Below, one piece after another: positions 9,089 through 17,316 of a stretch of DNA of 64,000 bases. Each line of letters starts with the position of its first letter. Position 1 is the first letter of the stretch. The position numbers and the translations under genes were made by a program. The stretch covers positions 1,178,001 through 1,242,000 of the forward strand of contig NZ_CP107845.1 of NCBI RefSeq assembly GCF_041431415.1, read 5' to 3'. This DNA comes from Streptomyces sp. NBC_00513 (lineage in GTDB: Bacteria > Actinomycetota > Actinomycetes > Streptomycetales > Streptomycetaceae). The notes beneath the pieces are model-generated. The model searched no databases. It was given only the letters and a program-made list of their open reading frames with translations, and was not told the DNA's origin.

Positions 9089-9147
9089 CGGGGTCGAGCC
9101 GGCGCGGGGCCGGGTTGGTCCGCCGCCGCGCCCGGGCGGTCCGCCCG

Positions 9148-9178
9148 TCACGCGGGGAGCACCGGAGCACACGCGTGA
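9148..9178. terminator. Inverted repeat between convergent genes
   Basis: TCACGCG (9148-9154) pairs with CGCGTGA (9172-9178), located between the stop of the plus-strand hydrolase and the stop of the minus-strand TetR gene, so it could serve both. The stem is short. Confidence 0.4.
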
Positions 9179-9187
9179 GCGATCGGA

Positions 9188-9787
9188 TCAGGCGAGTACC
9201 GCGTCGATCATCCGGCGTGCCACCGCGGTCAGTTCGGCCGGCTCGGGGGCCGGTCGGGAGCGGGCCATCGCCCCGACCAGCCGGTCGTACAGCAGACCGT
9301 CGGTCCAGGCGACGAGAAGTTCCGCGGACTCCTCGGGCCGGCGCGCCCCGAGCGCGGCGAGGATGCCCGCCGCGCGGGCCCGGGCGCCGAGTCCGGCGCT
9401 GTGGAACTCGCGCTCCAGCTCGGGGTTGCGGGCCGCTTCCAGGCTGAGTTCGAAGCGGGCGAGCTGGCGGGCACGGCCCGTGGTGAGCCAGCGGTGCAGC
9501 AGTGCGGCGAGCGCCGCCGCCGCGGTGTCCCGGTCCGGGCGGCCGGGGAGGGCGGGGGCGGCCCCGCCGTCGAAGTCGGCCAGGTCCAGCTCGGCGAGGC
9601 GCGCGTAGCAGGCGCCGATCAGCGCGGTCCGTGTGCGGAAGTAGTACGAGGTGCTGCCCGCCGGCAGCCCGGCCGCGCCGTCGACGGCGCGGTGGGTCAG
9701 GCCGCGCAGCCCACCGTCGGCCACGAGGCCGATCGCGGTGTCGGCGATGAGGGTCCTGCGGTCGGCCGCGCGTTCGGGGGTGGACAT
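9188..9787 (-). CDS. TetR/AcrR-family transcriptional regulator
   Basis: A 199-residue protein with a TetR helix-turn-helix at about residues 10-55, ending in 'STSYYFRTRTALI', the usual recognition-helix end of the family. The remainder is an Ala/Leu-rich ligand and dimer domain. Its ATG lies inside one arm of a 36-bp palindrome, so it very probably represses itself and the divergent flavin monooxygenase. The ligand is likely the monooxygenase substrate or product, which cannot be identified here. Confidence 0.9.
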   Translation of the reverse strand: MSTPERAADRRTLIADTAIGLVADGGLRGLTHRAVDGAAGLPAGSTSYYFRTRTALIGACYARLAELDLADFDGGAAPALPGRPDRDTAAAALAALLHRWLTTGRARQLARFELSLEAARNPELEREFHSAGLGARARAAGILAALGARRPEESAELLVAWTDGLLYDRLVGAMARSRPAPEPAELTAVARRMIDAVLA

Positions 9788-9838
9788 GGCCTCACTCTAC
9801 AGCTGTAGAGTGAGGCCATGCCTCTACAGGCGTAGAGG
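9785..9838. promoter_or_regulatory. 36-bp perfect palindrome plus second inverted repeat (TetR operators)
   Basis: Bases 9785-9820 are a perfect palindrome with half-site CATGGCCTCACTCTACAG. A second, shorter inverted repeat follows directly (CCTCTAC at 9821-9827 and GTAGAGG at 9832-9838), sharing the CTCTAC core. The first palindrome contains the TetR start codon. By symmetry it also puts an ATG on the plus strand at 9818 that opens a five-codon frame ending at 9835. Confidence 0.85.
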
Positions 9839-9862
9839 GCTCGATGGTGGAAGAGGTGTGCC

Positions 9863-11092
9863 ATGACGGACAGCGGGCGTCACGTGGTCGTGGTGGGTGC
9901 CGGAATCGGCGGATTGACCGCGGCGGTGGCCCTGCACCGCAAGGGATGGCGGGTGACGGTCTGCGAGCGTGCCCCGGAGGCGTCCGCCGTCGGCGCCGGG
10001 ATCGTCCTGGCACCCAACGCCCTGCGCGCCCTCGACGTCATCGGATTCGACGCGGGTCGCGCCGCGGGCCGGACCGTCGCCGCGGCAATGGGCGTGCGGC
10101 GACCCGACGGAAGTTGGCTGAGTCGCGCCGACACCGCCGAGATGGCGGCCCGGTACGGGCGACCCCCGCTCGCCGTGCACCGCCAGTCCCTCACGGCGGC
10201 CCTGGCCGCCGCCCTCCCCGCCGACACCATCCGGTACGGGACCGCCGTCACCTCCGTGGAACAGCCCGACGGGAACGCGGCGCGGGGCGGGTACGGCCTC
10301 CCGGTGGTCCGCACCGCCGAGGGGGCGCAGCTGCCCGCCGACCTCGTCGTCGCCGCCGACGGCATCCACAGCCCGCTGCGCCGCCGGTACTTCCCGCACC
10401 ATCCCGGGCTGCGGTACAGCGGTGAGACCGCGTGGCGCACCGTGTTGCCGGCGGCGCCGGACGGCGCGCGACCCGTCGCGGAAGCCGTGGCGGCCGAGAC
10501 CTGGGGGCGCGGCGAGCGCTTCGGCACGGTCCCGCTCGCCGACGGGCGGGTCTACGTCTACGCCACCGCCGTGGTCCCCGAGGGCCGGCGGCCGGCGGAC
10601 GTCCGCGCGGAACTCCTGCGCCGCTTCGGCACCTGGCACGACCCGATCCCGACGCTGCTGGAGCGGATCGACCCGGCGACCGTGCTCCGGCACGACCTGT
10701 ACGACCTGGCCGCCCCGGTACCCCGCCACCACCTGGGCCGCCTGGTCTGGATCGGCGACGCCGCGCACGCCATGACGCCCAACCTCGGCCAGGGCGGCTG
10801 CCAGGCGATCGAGGACGCGGTGGTGCTCGCCCACCTGGTGGACGGGCCCGACGTCACCACCGCCCTGGCCGCCTACGACGCGGCCCGCGGCGCCCGTACC
10901 GACGCCCTTCGGGTCCGGGCCCGTCGCGCCGGACGGATCGCGGCGCTCACCCACCCCCTCGCGGTGGCGGCGCGTGACCTGGCCGTGCGCGTCACTCCGG
11001 CCCGCGTGGCCCGGCGGGCGCTGGACGACCTGTTCGACGGGTTCACCCTGCCGGAGCCGCCGGCCCCTGCGCGTGCCCCGTTCGCGGCATAA
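9863..11092 (+). CDS. FAD-dependent monooxygenase (PHBH/UbiH-like)
   Basis: A 409-residue group A flavin hydroxylase. It has the N-terminal dinucleotide fold 'GAGIGG' (12-17), the DG motif in 'VVAADGIHSPLRRR', and the GD motif 'GDAAHAMTPNLGQGG' near residue 298. Such enzymes hydroxylate small aromatic or polyketide-like substrates with NAD(P)H and O2. The gene is divergent from the TetR gene and is separated from it by two operators, so induction by a small molecule is likely. The start is an ATG with GAAGAGG upstream. The substrate is unknown; salicylate-hydroxylase-like enzymes are similar. Confidence 0.88.
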   Translation: MTDSGRHVVVVGAGIGGLTAAVALHRKGWRVTVCERAPEASAVGAGIVLAPNALRALDVIGFDAGRAAGRTVAAAMGVRRPDGSWLSRADTAEMAARYGRPPLAVHRQSLTAALAAALPADTIRYGTAVTSVEQPDGNAARGGYGLPVVRTAEGAQLPADLVVAADGIHSPLRRRYFPHHPGLRYSGETAWRTVLPAAPDGARPVAEAVAAETWGRGERFGTVPLADGRVYVYATAVVPEGRRPADVRAELLRRFGTWHDPIPTLLERIDPATVLRHDLYDLAAPVPRHHLGRLVWIGDAAHAMTPNLGQGGCQAIEDAVVLAHLVDGPDVTTALAAYDAARGARTDALRVRARRAGRIAALTHPLAVAARDLAVRVTPARVARRALDDLFDGFTLPEPPAPARAPFAA

Positions 11093-11165
11093 AAGCGTGC
11101 CCCGGGCCGTTGGCAGTCGTTGTTGAGGTTCGATCACCGTTCGACACCGAAGGCAGGGCAGCCAC

Positions 11166-11612
11166 ATGAGCGACATCGACTGGGACCACCCCCACGACCC
11201 CAAGCCCGGCTGGCAGCTGGACCACGTCAAGCAGTACGTCGCGTCCCGCGGTGCCGAGGGCCAGTACTGGAACGGCACCCAGACCCTCCTGCTCACCACC
11301 GTCGGCCGGGTCTCCGGCAATCCGGTGCGCACCCCGCTCATCTACGGCGAGGACGCGGGGCGTTACCTCATCGTCGCGTCCAAAGGCGGCGACACCGCGC
11401 ACCCGCTCTGGTACCGGAACCTGACCGCCCACCCCGAGGTGCGGATCCAGGTCGGCCCGAAGATCGTCCAGGGTGTCGCGCGGACCGCGACGTCCGAGGA
11501 ACGCGCCGGGTTCTGGCCGCTGATGGTCGGGCACTGGCCCGCGTACGACGAGTACCAGGCCAAGACGGACCGGGAGATCCCGATCGTGGTCATCGAGCCC
11601 GTCGCCCCGTAG
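11166..11612 (+). CDS. Deazaflavin (F420)-dependent nitroreductase family protein (DDN-like)
   Basis: A 148-residue protein of the split beta-barrel DDN/Rv3547 family. The core is recognisable in 'LLLTTVGRVSGNPVRTPL', 'YLIVASKGG' and 'HPLWYRNLTAHPEVRIQVG'. Family members use reduced F420 to reduce quinones, nitroaromatics or related compounds. The gene ends only six bases from the convergent oxidoreductase. It follows the monooxygenase by 73 bases and may be in the same transcript. Confidence 0.88.
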   Translation: MSDIDWDHPHDPKPGWQLDHVKQYVASRGAEGQYWNGTQTLLLTTVGRVSGNPVRTPLIYGEDAGRYLIVASKGGDTAHPLWYRNLTAHPEVRIQVGPKIVQGVARTATSEERAGFWPLMVGHWPAYDEYQAKTDREIPIVVIEPVAP

Positions 11613-11618
11613 CGGGGG

Positions 11619-13241
11619 TCAGCGTCCCAGTACCGCCATGGCCGCGTTGTGGCCGGGGACCCCGCTGACCCCGCCGCCGCGCACGGCGCCCGCCCCGCAC
11701 AGCAACACGTTGGCGTACTCGGTCTCCACGCCCCACCGCCCCGCCTCGCGGCCGTCCGCGTACGGCCAGGACAGGTCGCGGTGGAAGATGTGACCGCCGG
11801 GCAGGCGCAGTTCGCGTTCCAGGTCGAGCGGGGTCTTGGCCTCGATGCAGGGCCGGCCGTCCTCGTCGAGGGCCAGGCATTCGGTGAGGGGCTCGGCCAG
11901 GTGCGCGTCGAGTTGCGCGAGGGTGCCGGCCAGCAGCACCTCGCGCGTGCCCCGGTTGTCCTTCTCGAACAGCCGGGCCGGGGTGTGCAGGCCGAAGAGG
12001 GTGAGGGTCTGGTAGCCCTGCTCCACGAGGTCCCGCCCCAGGATCGTGGGATCGGTCAGCGAGTGGCAGTAGATCTCCGAGGGCGGCACGGAGGGCAGTT
12101 CGCCGCCGGCGGCCTCGGCGTGGGCCCGGCCGAGCTGCTCGTACCCCTCGGCGATGTGGAAGGTTCCCCCGAAGGCCTCGCGCGGGTCCACCGAGGCGTC
12201 GCGCAGCCGGGGCAGTCGGCGCAGCAGCATGTTGACCTTGAGCTGGGCGCCTTCCGCGGGCGGCTCGACCGGTGGCTGCCCGAGCAGTTCCGCGAGTGCC
12301 CGCGGTGAGGCGTTGACGAGCACGGTCCCTGCGGCGACGGCGCCCTCCGCCGTCGCGGTCCGGTAGGTCACCTCGGCCGGCCCGGCGCCGTCGGTGTCGA
12401 TCCGCAGGGCCTCGTGACCGGTGGCGATCTCGGCGCCGGCCGCCAGCGCGGCCTCGGCGAGGGCGTCGGTGAGCGCGCCCATGCCGCCGACGGGCACGTC
12501 CCAGTCGCCGGTCCCCCCGCCGATGACGTGGTAGAGGAAGCAGCGGTTCTGCGCGAGCGAGGGATCGTGGGCGTCCGCGAAGGTACCGATCAGTCCGTCG
12601 GTCAGGACCACGCCCCGCACCAGGTCGTCGGCGAAGTTCCGCTCGACCGCGACGCCCAACGGCTCCTCGAACAGCGTCCGCCACGCGGCGTCGTCACCGA
12701 CCCGGGCGCGCAGTTCCTCCCGGGTGGGCAGCGGCTCGGTCAGGGTCGGGAACACCGTGCGGGCGACCTCCGCCGTGGTCCCGTAGAAGGCGCGCCAGTT
12801 GTCGTACTCCCGGTCCGAGCCGGTCAACCGGGCGAAGGACTCCCGGGTACGGGCCTCGCCGCCGCCGACGAGCAGTCCGCCCGGCCGGCCGGCGCGCTCG
12901 ACCGGCGTGTACGAGGAGATCGTGCGGCGTCGGACCTCGAAGCGCAGCCCCAGCTCGCGCACGATCTTCGCCGGGAGCAGGGAGACGAGGTAGGAGTAGC
13001 GCGAGAGTCTGGCGTCCACGCCCGCGAAGGGGCGCGTGGAGACGGCGGCCCCGCCGATGTGTCCGAGGCGTTCCAGGACCAGTACGGACTTGCCCGCGCG
13101 GGCCAGGTAGGCCGCGGCCACCAGGCCGTTGTGCCCGCCGCCCACGATCACCGCGTCGTACAGGGCCCGTCGTGGGCGCTGCCCGATGCCCTGTCCGTCA
13201 CCCGGTCCGTCGCCCTGTCGGAAGCCCGCGGAGGTGGTCAT
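11619..13241 (-). CDS. FAD-dependent oxidoreductase, phytoene desaturase/amine-oxidase-like
   Basis: A 540-residue flavoprotein with an N-terminal dinucleotide fold 'VGGGHNGLVAAAYLARAG' (from about residue 31) and a C-terminal FAD-closing motif 'GGGVSGVPGHNAAM'. This architecture is shared by carotenoid desaturases and the PYROXD2-like family. The start ATG overlaps the kinase stop (ATGA at 13238-13241), so it is translationally coupled to the Ser/Thr kinase. No carotenoid biosynthesis genes are nearby, so I do not assign carotenoid chemistry. Confidence 0.82.
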   Translation of the reverse strand: MTTSAGFRQGDGPGDGQGIGQRPRRALYDAVIVGGGHNGLVAAAYLARAGKSVLVLERLGHIGGAAVSTRPFAGVDARLSRYSYLVSLLPAKIVRELGLRFEVRRRTISSYTPVERAGRPGGLLVGGGEARTRESFARLTGSDREYDNWRAFYGTTAEVARTVFPTLTEPLPTREELRARVGDDAAWRTLFEEPLGVAVERNFADDLVRGVVLTDGLIGTFADAHDPSLAQNRCFLYHVIGGGTGDWDVPVGGMGALTDALAEAALAAGAEIATGHEALRIDTDGAGPAEVTYRTATAEGAVAAGTVLVNASPRALAELLGQPPVEPPAEGAQLKVNMLLRRLPRLRDASVDPREAFGGTFHIAEGYEQLGRAHAEAAGGELPSVPPSEIYCHSLTDPTILGRDLVEQGYQTLTLFGLHTPARLFEKDNRGTREVLLAGTLAQLDAHLAEPLTECLALDEDGRPCIEAKTPLDLERELRLPGGHIFHRDLSWPYADGREAGRWGVETEYANVLLCGAGAVRGGGVSGVPGHNAAMAVLGR

Positions 13242-15307
13242 GGTTCTTGGTAGCACACCTGGCCGAGCCGCTCCAGACAGTGTGCCTCGTCGGCGTGGGC
13301 GAGCGCGGTGTCGGGGTGTTCGTCGCCCAGGGACCGTTCGCGGATGCCGGAGAGTTCCCGGTAGATGGGCAGCGCCTCGTCCCATCGACCCAGCCGGCCC
13401 AGCCCGACGGCGAGTTCGCGCCGGCTGACCAGGGTGTCCGGATGCTCGGCGCCGAGGGTCTCCGCGCGCGCCGTGCCCACCTCACGGGCCTCGGCCACCG
13501 CCTCGTCCCAGCGTTCCAGCCGGCCCAGGTTGACGCCGAGGACGTGCCGGGCGCGCAAGGTCTCGGGGTCGACCGCCCCGTAGGCGCGGGTGCGGTCGCG
13601 GACCAGGGTCCGCAGCAGTTCGACGGCGTCCGCGGGGCGTCCGGTGCGGCCCAGTGCGATGGCGACCTCGTAGCGGGCGGCGAGGGCGTCGGGGTGGTCG
13701 CGGCCGAGGACGCGTTCGCGTACCGCGGCGACCTGCCGGAACGCGGCCAGCGCGTCCTCCCAGCGGTCGAGGCGGCCCAGGGCGTAGGCGACCTCGTAGC
13801 GGGTGAGGAGCGTGTCGGCGTGCTCGGCGCCCAGGACCTCCGCCCGGTCGGCGGCGACCTCGGCGGCGATCCGGTGGGCGTCCGCGTACCGGCCGAGGGC
13901 GCCCATGGCGCAGGCCAGGTTGTGGCGGCAGCGCAGGGTGTCGGGGTGGCGCGGGCCCATGGTGCGGGCGCGGGCGGCGAGCACCGCGCCGTAGACCTCG
14001 TACGCCTCGCGGTGGCGTCCGAGCCGGCCCAGTTCGTACGCCTCCTCCTGGCGGACGGCGAGGGTGTCGGGGTGGTCGGGGCCGAGCGCCCGTGCCCGGC
14101 CGCGGGCGACGGCCGCGTACGCGGCCAACGCCTCCTCGGGCCGGCCGGCGCGGCTGAGGGTGAACGCGCGGGTGTGCCCGGCGGCCAGCGCGTCGGGGTG
14201 GTCGGGGTCGCCCGGCCCGGGTGACGGGGCGCGCGGGAGCCCGTAGGCGGCGGTGAGCCTCGGGTCCGCGGCGGCGTCGGGTCGCACGATCGGCCGGGCC
14301 CCGTCGGCGCGGGTCGCCGTCCAGGAGCCGGTGAGCACGGCCCACTCCCCGCTGGCGGGGCGGGCGTCGAGGCCGGCTTTGCGCCCGGCCGTCATGCCCG
14401 CCGCCCACGCGGGCAGCGGGGCGGGGGCGCCTACCGTCCCACCGGGGCCCAGCCGAGCCTCGACGAGCCGGCGGTGCAGGTGGCGGGCGTCGCCGGGCCG
14501 GTCCTCGGGACGCTTGGCCAGCAGGTCGAGGACCAGCCGCTCGAAGTGTTCGGGAAGCTCAGGGCGGTGCTCGCGCAGCGGGACGGGGATGGTGTCGCGG
14601 TGTCCGACCAGCACGGACCAGGAGTCGCCGAGGTCGAAGGGCGGGGCGCCGGTGGCGATCTCGTACAGGACGCAGCCGAGGGAGTAGAGGTCGCTGCGGT
14701 GGTCGACCTCGCCGCCCGCGATCTGCTCGGGGGACATGTAGTGGGGGGTTCCCATCGCCATGCCGCCGCCGGTGAGCTTGGCCGTGAAGCCGATGTCGTG
14801 GGCGAGGCGGGCGATGCCGAAGTCGCAGATCTTCACCGTGCCGTCGGTGAGGCGCATGATGTTGGCGGGCTTCAGGTCGCGGTGGACCACGCCCTGGTCG
14901 TGGGTGTAGCCGAGTGCCGCGGCCACCTGCTCCGCGACGTCGAGGACCACGTCGACGGGCAGCGGACGCGCCTCGTTGTCCTCCAGCAGTTGGCTGAGGT
15001 TGCGCCCTTCCAGGAGTTCCATGACGAGGTAGAGGGGCCCGCCGGCGGCGCTGTCGTCGCCGAAGTCGTGGACGACCGTGACGCCGCGGTGCTGGAGGGA
15101 GGCCGCCACCCGTGCCTCGCGGCGGAAGCGCTCGCGCAGCACCTGGGTGAAGTGGCCGTCCTGCTCGGGCCCCGGGGGCTTGAGGCACTTGACCGCGACC
15201 TGCCGCCCCAGCGACTCGTCCCGGGCCCGCCAGACCTCGCCCATGCCGCCGCGACCGATCAGGTCGAGCGACCGGTACCGGCCCTGGATCAGTCTGGACT
15301 CCGCCAT
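13238..15307 (-). CDS. Serine/threonine protein kinase with C-terminal TPR repeats
   Basis: A 689-residue protein. The kinase domain (about 8-280) has the Gly loop 'GRGGMGEVWRAR', the catalytic Lys K40 in 'VAVK', 'HRDLKPAN' and 'DFGIARLA', and 'APE' replaced by 'SPEQ', as usual in bacterial PknB-like kinases. A Pro/Ala linker follows. From about residue 385 there are seven repeats of about 42 residues built on 'LGxxHPDTLxxR', the kinesin-light-chain-like TPR form. No membrane segment is seen, so it is probably cytoplasmic. It sits second in a three-gene minus-strand operon between an MpaB-like protein (27-base gap) and an FAD oxidoreductase (overlap). Confidence 0.92.
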   Translation of the reverse strand: MAESRLIQGRYRSLDLIGRGGMGEVWRARDESLGRQVAVKCLKPPGPEQDGHFTQVLRERFRREARVAASLQHRGVTVVHDFGDDSAAGGPLYLVMELLEGRNLSQLLEDNEARPLPVDVVLDVAEQVAAALGYTHDQGVVHRDLKPANIMRLTDGTVKICDFGIARLAHDIGFTAKLTGGGMAMGTPHYMSPEQIAGGEVDHRSDLYSLGCVLYEIATGAPPFDLGDSWSVLVGHRDTIPVPLREHRPELPEHFERLVLDLLAKRPEDRPGDARHLHRRLVEARLGPGGTVGAPAPLPAWAAGMTAGRKAGLDARPASGEWAVLTGSWTATRADGARPIVRPDAAADPRLTAAYGLPRAPSPGPGDPDHPDALAAGHTRAFTLSRAGRPEEALAAYAAVARGRARALGPDHPDTLAVRQEEAYELGRLGRHREAYEVYGAVLAARARTMGPRHPDTLRCRHNLACAMGALGRYADAHRIAAEVAADRAEVLGAEHADTLLTRYEVAYALGRLDRWEDALAAFRQVAAVRERVLGRDHPDALAARYEVAIALGRTGRPADAVELLRTLVRDRTRAYGAVDPETLRARHVLGVNLGRLERWDEAVAEAREVGTARAETLGAEHPDTLVSRRELAVGLGRLGRWDEALPIYRELSGIRERSLGDEHPDTALAHADEAHCLERLGQVCYQEP

Positions 15308-15334
15308 GTCTTGAAGCCGCCCCCGTGTGTCGTG

Positions 15335-16225
15335 CTACGCCCTCCCCGGCCGGTCCAGTATGGCCGCTGACGTACGCAGTGTGTACGCCGAGGGGCGGCT
15401 ATCGGGGCCCATGCGACGCATCGCTTTCAAGATGTGACCTGGTGGGAGTTGCCAACGCAGACCTGCGGGAATGCCGCGCAGGACGCGTCCGGTGAGACGC
15501 AGGTGACGGGTGACGACCCGTGGGGCCGGGGCGGGTCTGCCGTACAGCCGGTGCGCGTATCCGGGGAGCGATCCGTAGGCGAGCCCGACCAGGGGGCGCC
15601 ACAGCAGGTTTCGGCCAGGCACGAGGAGGGGATGGACGGGCGGGCCCCGCAGGAAGTCGTCCACGGCGCGTGCGTCGGGGCCGGCCGCGAGTTCCGGCCG
15701 GATCCGCTCGAAGTAGGCCGCGAGGGCGTTGGTGTCGGCGGGGACCTCGGCGGGGTCCAACCCGACGAGGCGGGCGTTGACGCGGTTCTCGTCGACGTAC
15801 CGGTCGGCCTGTGCGGCCGTGAGGGGGAAGCCCGAGCGGCGCAGGACGTGCAGGAAGCTGTCGATCTGCGCGCAGTGCACCCAGAGCAGCAGGCCCGGGT
15901 CGTCCACGGGGACCCGCTCGCCGGTGGCGGGGTCCGTGGCGGACAGTTTCCGGTGGATCCCGCGTACCCGGGCGCCGGCCAGTTCGGCGGCCTCGGTGGT
16001 GCCGTAGGTGAGGGTGCCGACGAAGTCCGCGGTGCGCAACAGCCGACCCCACGCGTCCCGCCGGAAGTCGCTGTTCTCCATGACCCCGCGGACCGCGAGC
16101 GGGTGCAGGGCCTGGAGGTACAGCGCGCGGACCCCGGCGATCCACATCATCGGGTCCCCGTGGCACTGCCAGGTGACGGACCCGGGGCCGTACAGCCCGG
16201 GGTCGGGTGCGCCGCTCGTCGCCAT
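15335..16225 (-). CDS. MpaB-like oxygenase family protein (DUF2236)
   Basis: A 296-residue protein of the DUF2236 family, which includes mycophenolic-acid MpaB and the rubber oxygenase Lcp. The typical 'WQCHGDPMMWIAGVRALYLQ' and 'ENSDFRRDAWGRLLRT' segments are present, and His residues such as the one in 'VHCAQIDSFLHV' would be candidate haem ligands. The chemistry of actinobacterial members is mostly unknown. The ATG at 16225 follows a GGAGG site. It is the first gene of the operon with the kinase and FAD oxidoreductase. Confidence 0.82.
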   Translation of the reverse strand: MATSGAPDPGLYGPGSVTWQCHGDPMMWIAGVRALYLQALHPLAVRGVMENSDFRRDAWGRLLRTADFVGTLTYGTTEAAELAGARVRGIHRKLSATDPATGERVPVDDPGLLLWVHCAQIDSFLHVLRRSGFPLTAAQADRYVDENRVNARLVGLDPAEVPADTNALAAYFERIRPELAAGPDARAVDDFLRGPPVHPLLVPGRNLLWRPLVGLAYGSLPGYAHRLYGRPAPAPRVVTRHLRLTGRVLRGIPAGLRWQLPPGHILKAMRRMGPDSRPSAYTLRTSAAILDRPGRA

Positions 16226-16355
16226 CTCGACACCTCCGCCGCTCGTCGTGCGCGAGAGTCTCCTCGTGGAACGTCCGTCCGCATCATAGGACGCGTGCCC
16301 GGGCCCGGGCACGGTCGCGGTCCCGGGCCGGTGGAGGCACGGGCCGCGGCGGGGT

Positions 16356-17228
16356 TCAGCCCGCGAGCGGGTACAGGACCCCCCGCCGCCCCTCCGGCGA
16401 GGTCAGCCAGTCCAGTTTCTCCGCCGTCGCCGCCTCCGGCAGCGGGGTGTGCAGGACGATGCCCAGGTCGGGGCGGGCCGGGACGCGCAGTTGGGTCGAC
16501 TCGAAGAAGAGGGCGCCCACGACGGGGTGCTCGATCTCCTTGCGGAGCAGGCCTCCGGGCCGGATGTCCCGCCGCTCCCACAGCGCGGTGAACTCCGGGC
16601 TGGCCTCCTTGGCCTCCTCGACGACCGAGCGGAACCCCTCGTCGTCGGGGCACTCCGAGCACGCCGCCCGGAACTGGGCGACGACGTGGCAGGCGACTTC
16701 CTCCCAGTGCTTGGAACGGGCCCGGTAGAGGGGGTCGGTGAAGAAGGCGATCAGGCAGTTCTGCACGATCTCCGGACGCATGCCGAGCACCAGGGCGGCC
16801 GCGTCGTTGTACATCACGGTGTTCCAGTACACGTCCATGATGTGCGCGGGGAACGGCATCCACGCGTCGATCAACCGCTTCAACCCGTGGCACATGTCGC
16901 GGTCCGCCGCGGCCACTTCGAGTACGGGCGGATTCAGCCCGGCCAGCACGTACAGGTGCCGGCGTTCGGCGCTGGTCAGTCTGAGGACCCGGGCCACCGC
17001 GTCGAGGACCTGGGGCGAGACCGTGATGTCACGGCCCTGCTCCAGCCACTGGTACCAGGAGACCCCGACCCCGGCGAGGACGGCGACCTCCTCCCTGCGC
17101 AGTCCGGGGGTGCGGCGGCGGGCCCCGCCGTCCGGCAGTCCGGCCACCGCCGGGGTGATCCGGGCCCGCCGGCTCATCAGGAACTCGCGCAGCTCGGAAC
17201 GGCGGTGCTTGTCGAACGGTGTGGCCAC
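16356..17228 (-). CDS. XRE-family regulator with MmyB-type ligand domain
   Basis: A 290-residue protein. The N-terminal helix-turn-helix (about 20-75) reads 'GLRREEVAVLAGVGVSWYQWLEQGR'. The remainder is the PAS-like MmyB domain, recognisable by 'NVMYNDAAALVLG'-like and 'LYRARSKHWEEVACHVVAQFR' segments, which binds a fatty-acid-like ligand in characterised relatives. The GTG at 17228 has a GGGGGA ribosome site. It is divergent from an MFS exporter 88 bases away, a common arrangement in Streptomyces in which the regulator controls the exporter. Confidence 0.9.
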   Translation of the reverse strand: MATPFDKHRRSELREFLMSRRARITPAVAGLPDGGARRRTPGLRREEVAVLAGVGVSWYQWLEQGRDITVSPQVLDAVARVLRLTSAERRHLYVLAGLNPPVLEVAAADRDMCHGLKRLIDAWMPFPAHIMDVYWNTVMYNDAAALVLGMRPEIVQNCLIAFFTDPLYRARSKHWEEVACHVVAQFRAACSECPDDEGFRSVVEEAKEASPEFTALWERRDIRPGGLLRKEIEHPVVGALFFESTQLRVPARPDLGIVLHTPLPEAATAEKLDWLTSPEGRRGVLYPLAG

Positions 17229-17249
17229 GGACTCCCCCTGTCGGCACCC

Positions 17250-17263
17250 TGGTGGTGCCACCA
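17250..17263. promoter_or_regulatory. Inverted repeat in the regulator/exporter divergent promoter
   Basis: TGGTGG (17250-17255) and CCACCA (17258-17263) are separated by two bases in the 88-base gap between the MmyB-type regulator and the MFS gene. It is a good candidate binding site for the regulator. Confidence 0.5.
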
Positions 17264-17316
17264 ACAGGATAAGTTCCCACTCTCCACGGGCATTCCCGGG
17301 CGGCGAGGGTGTGGTC

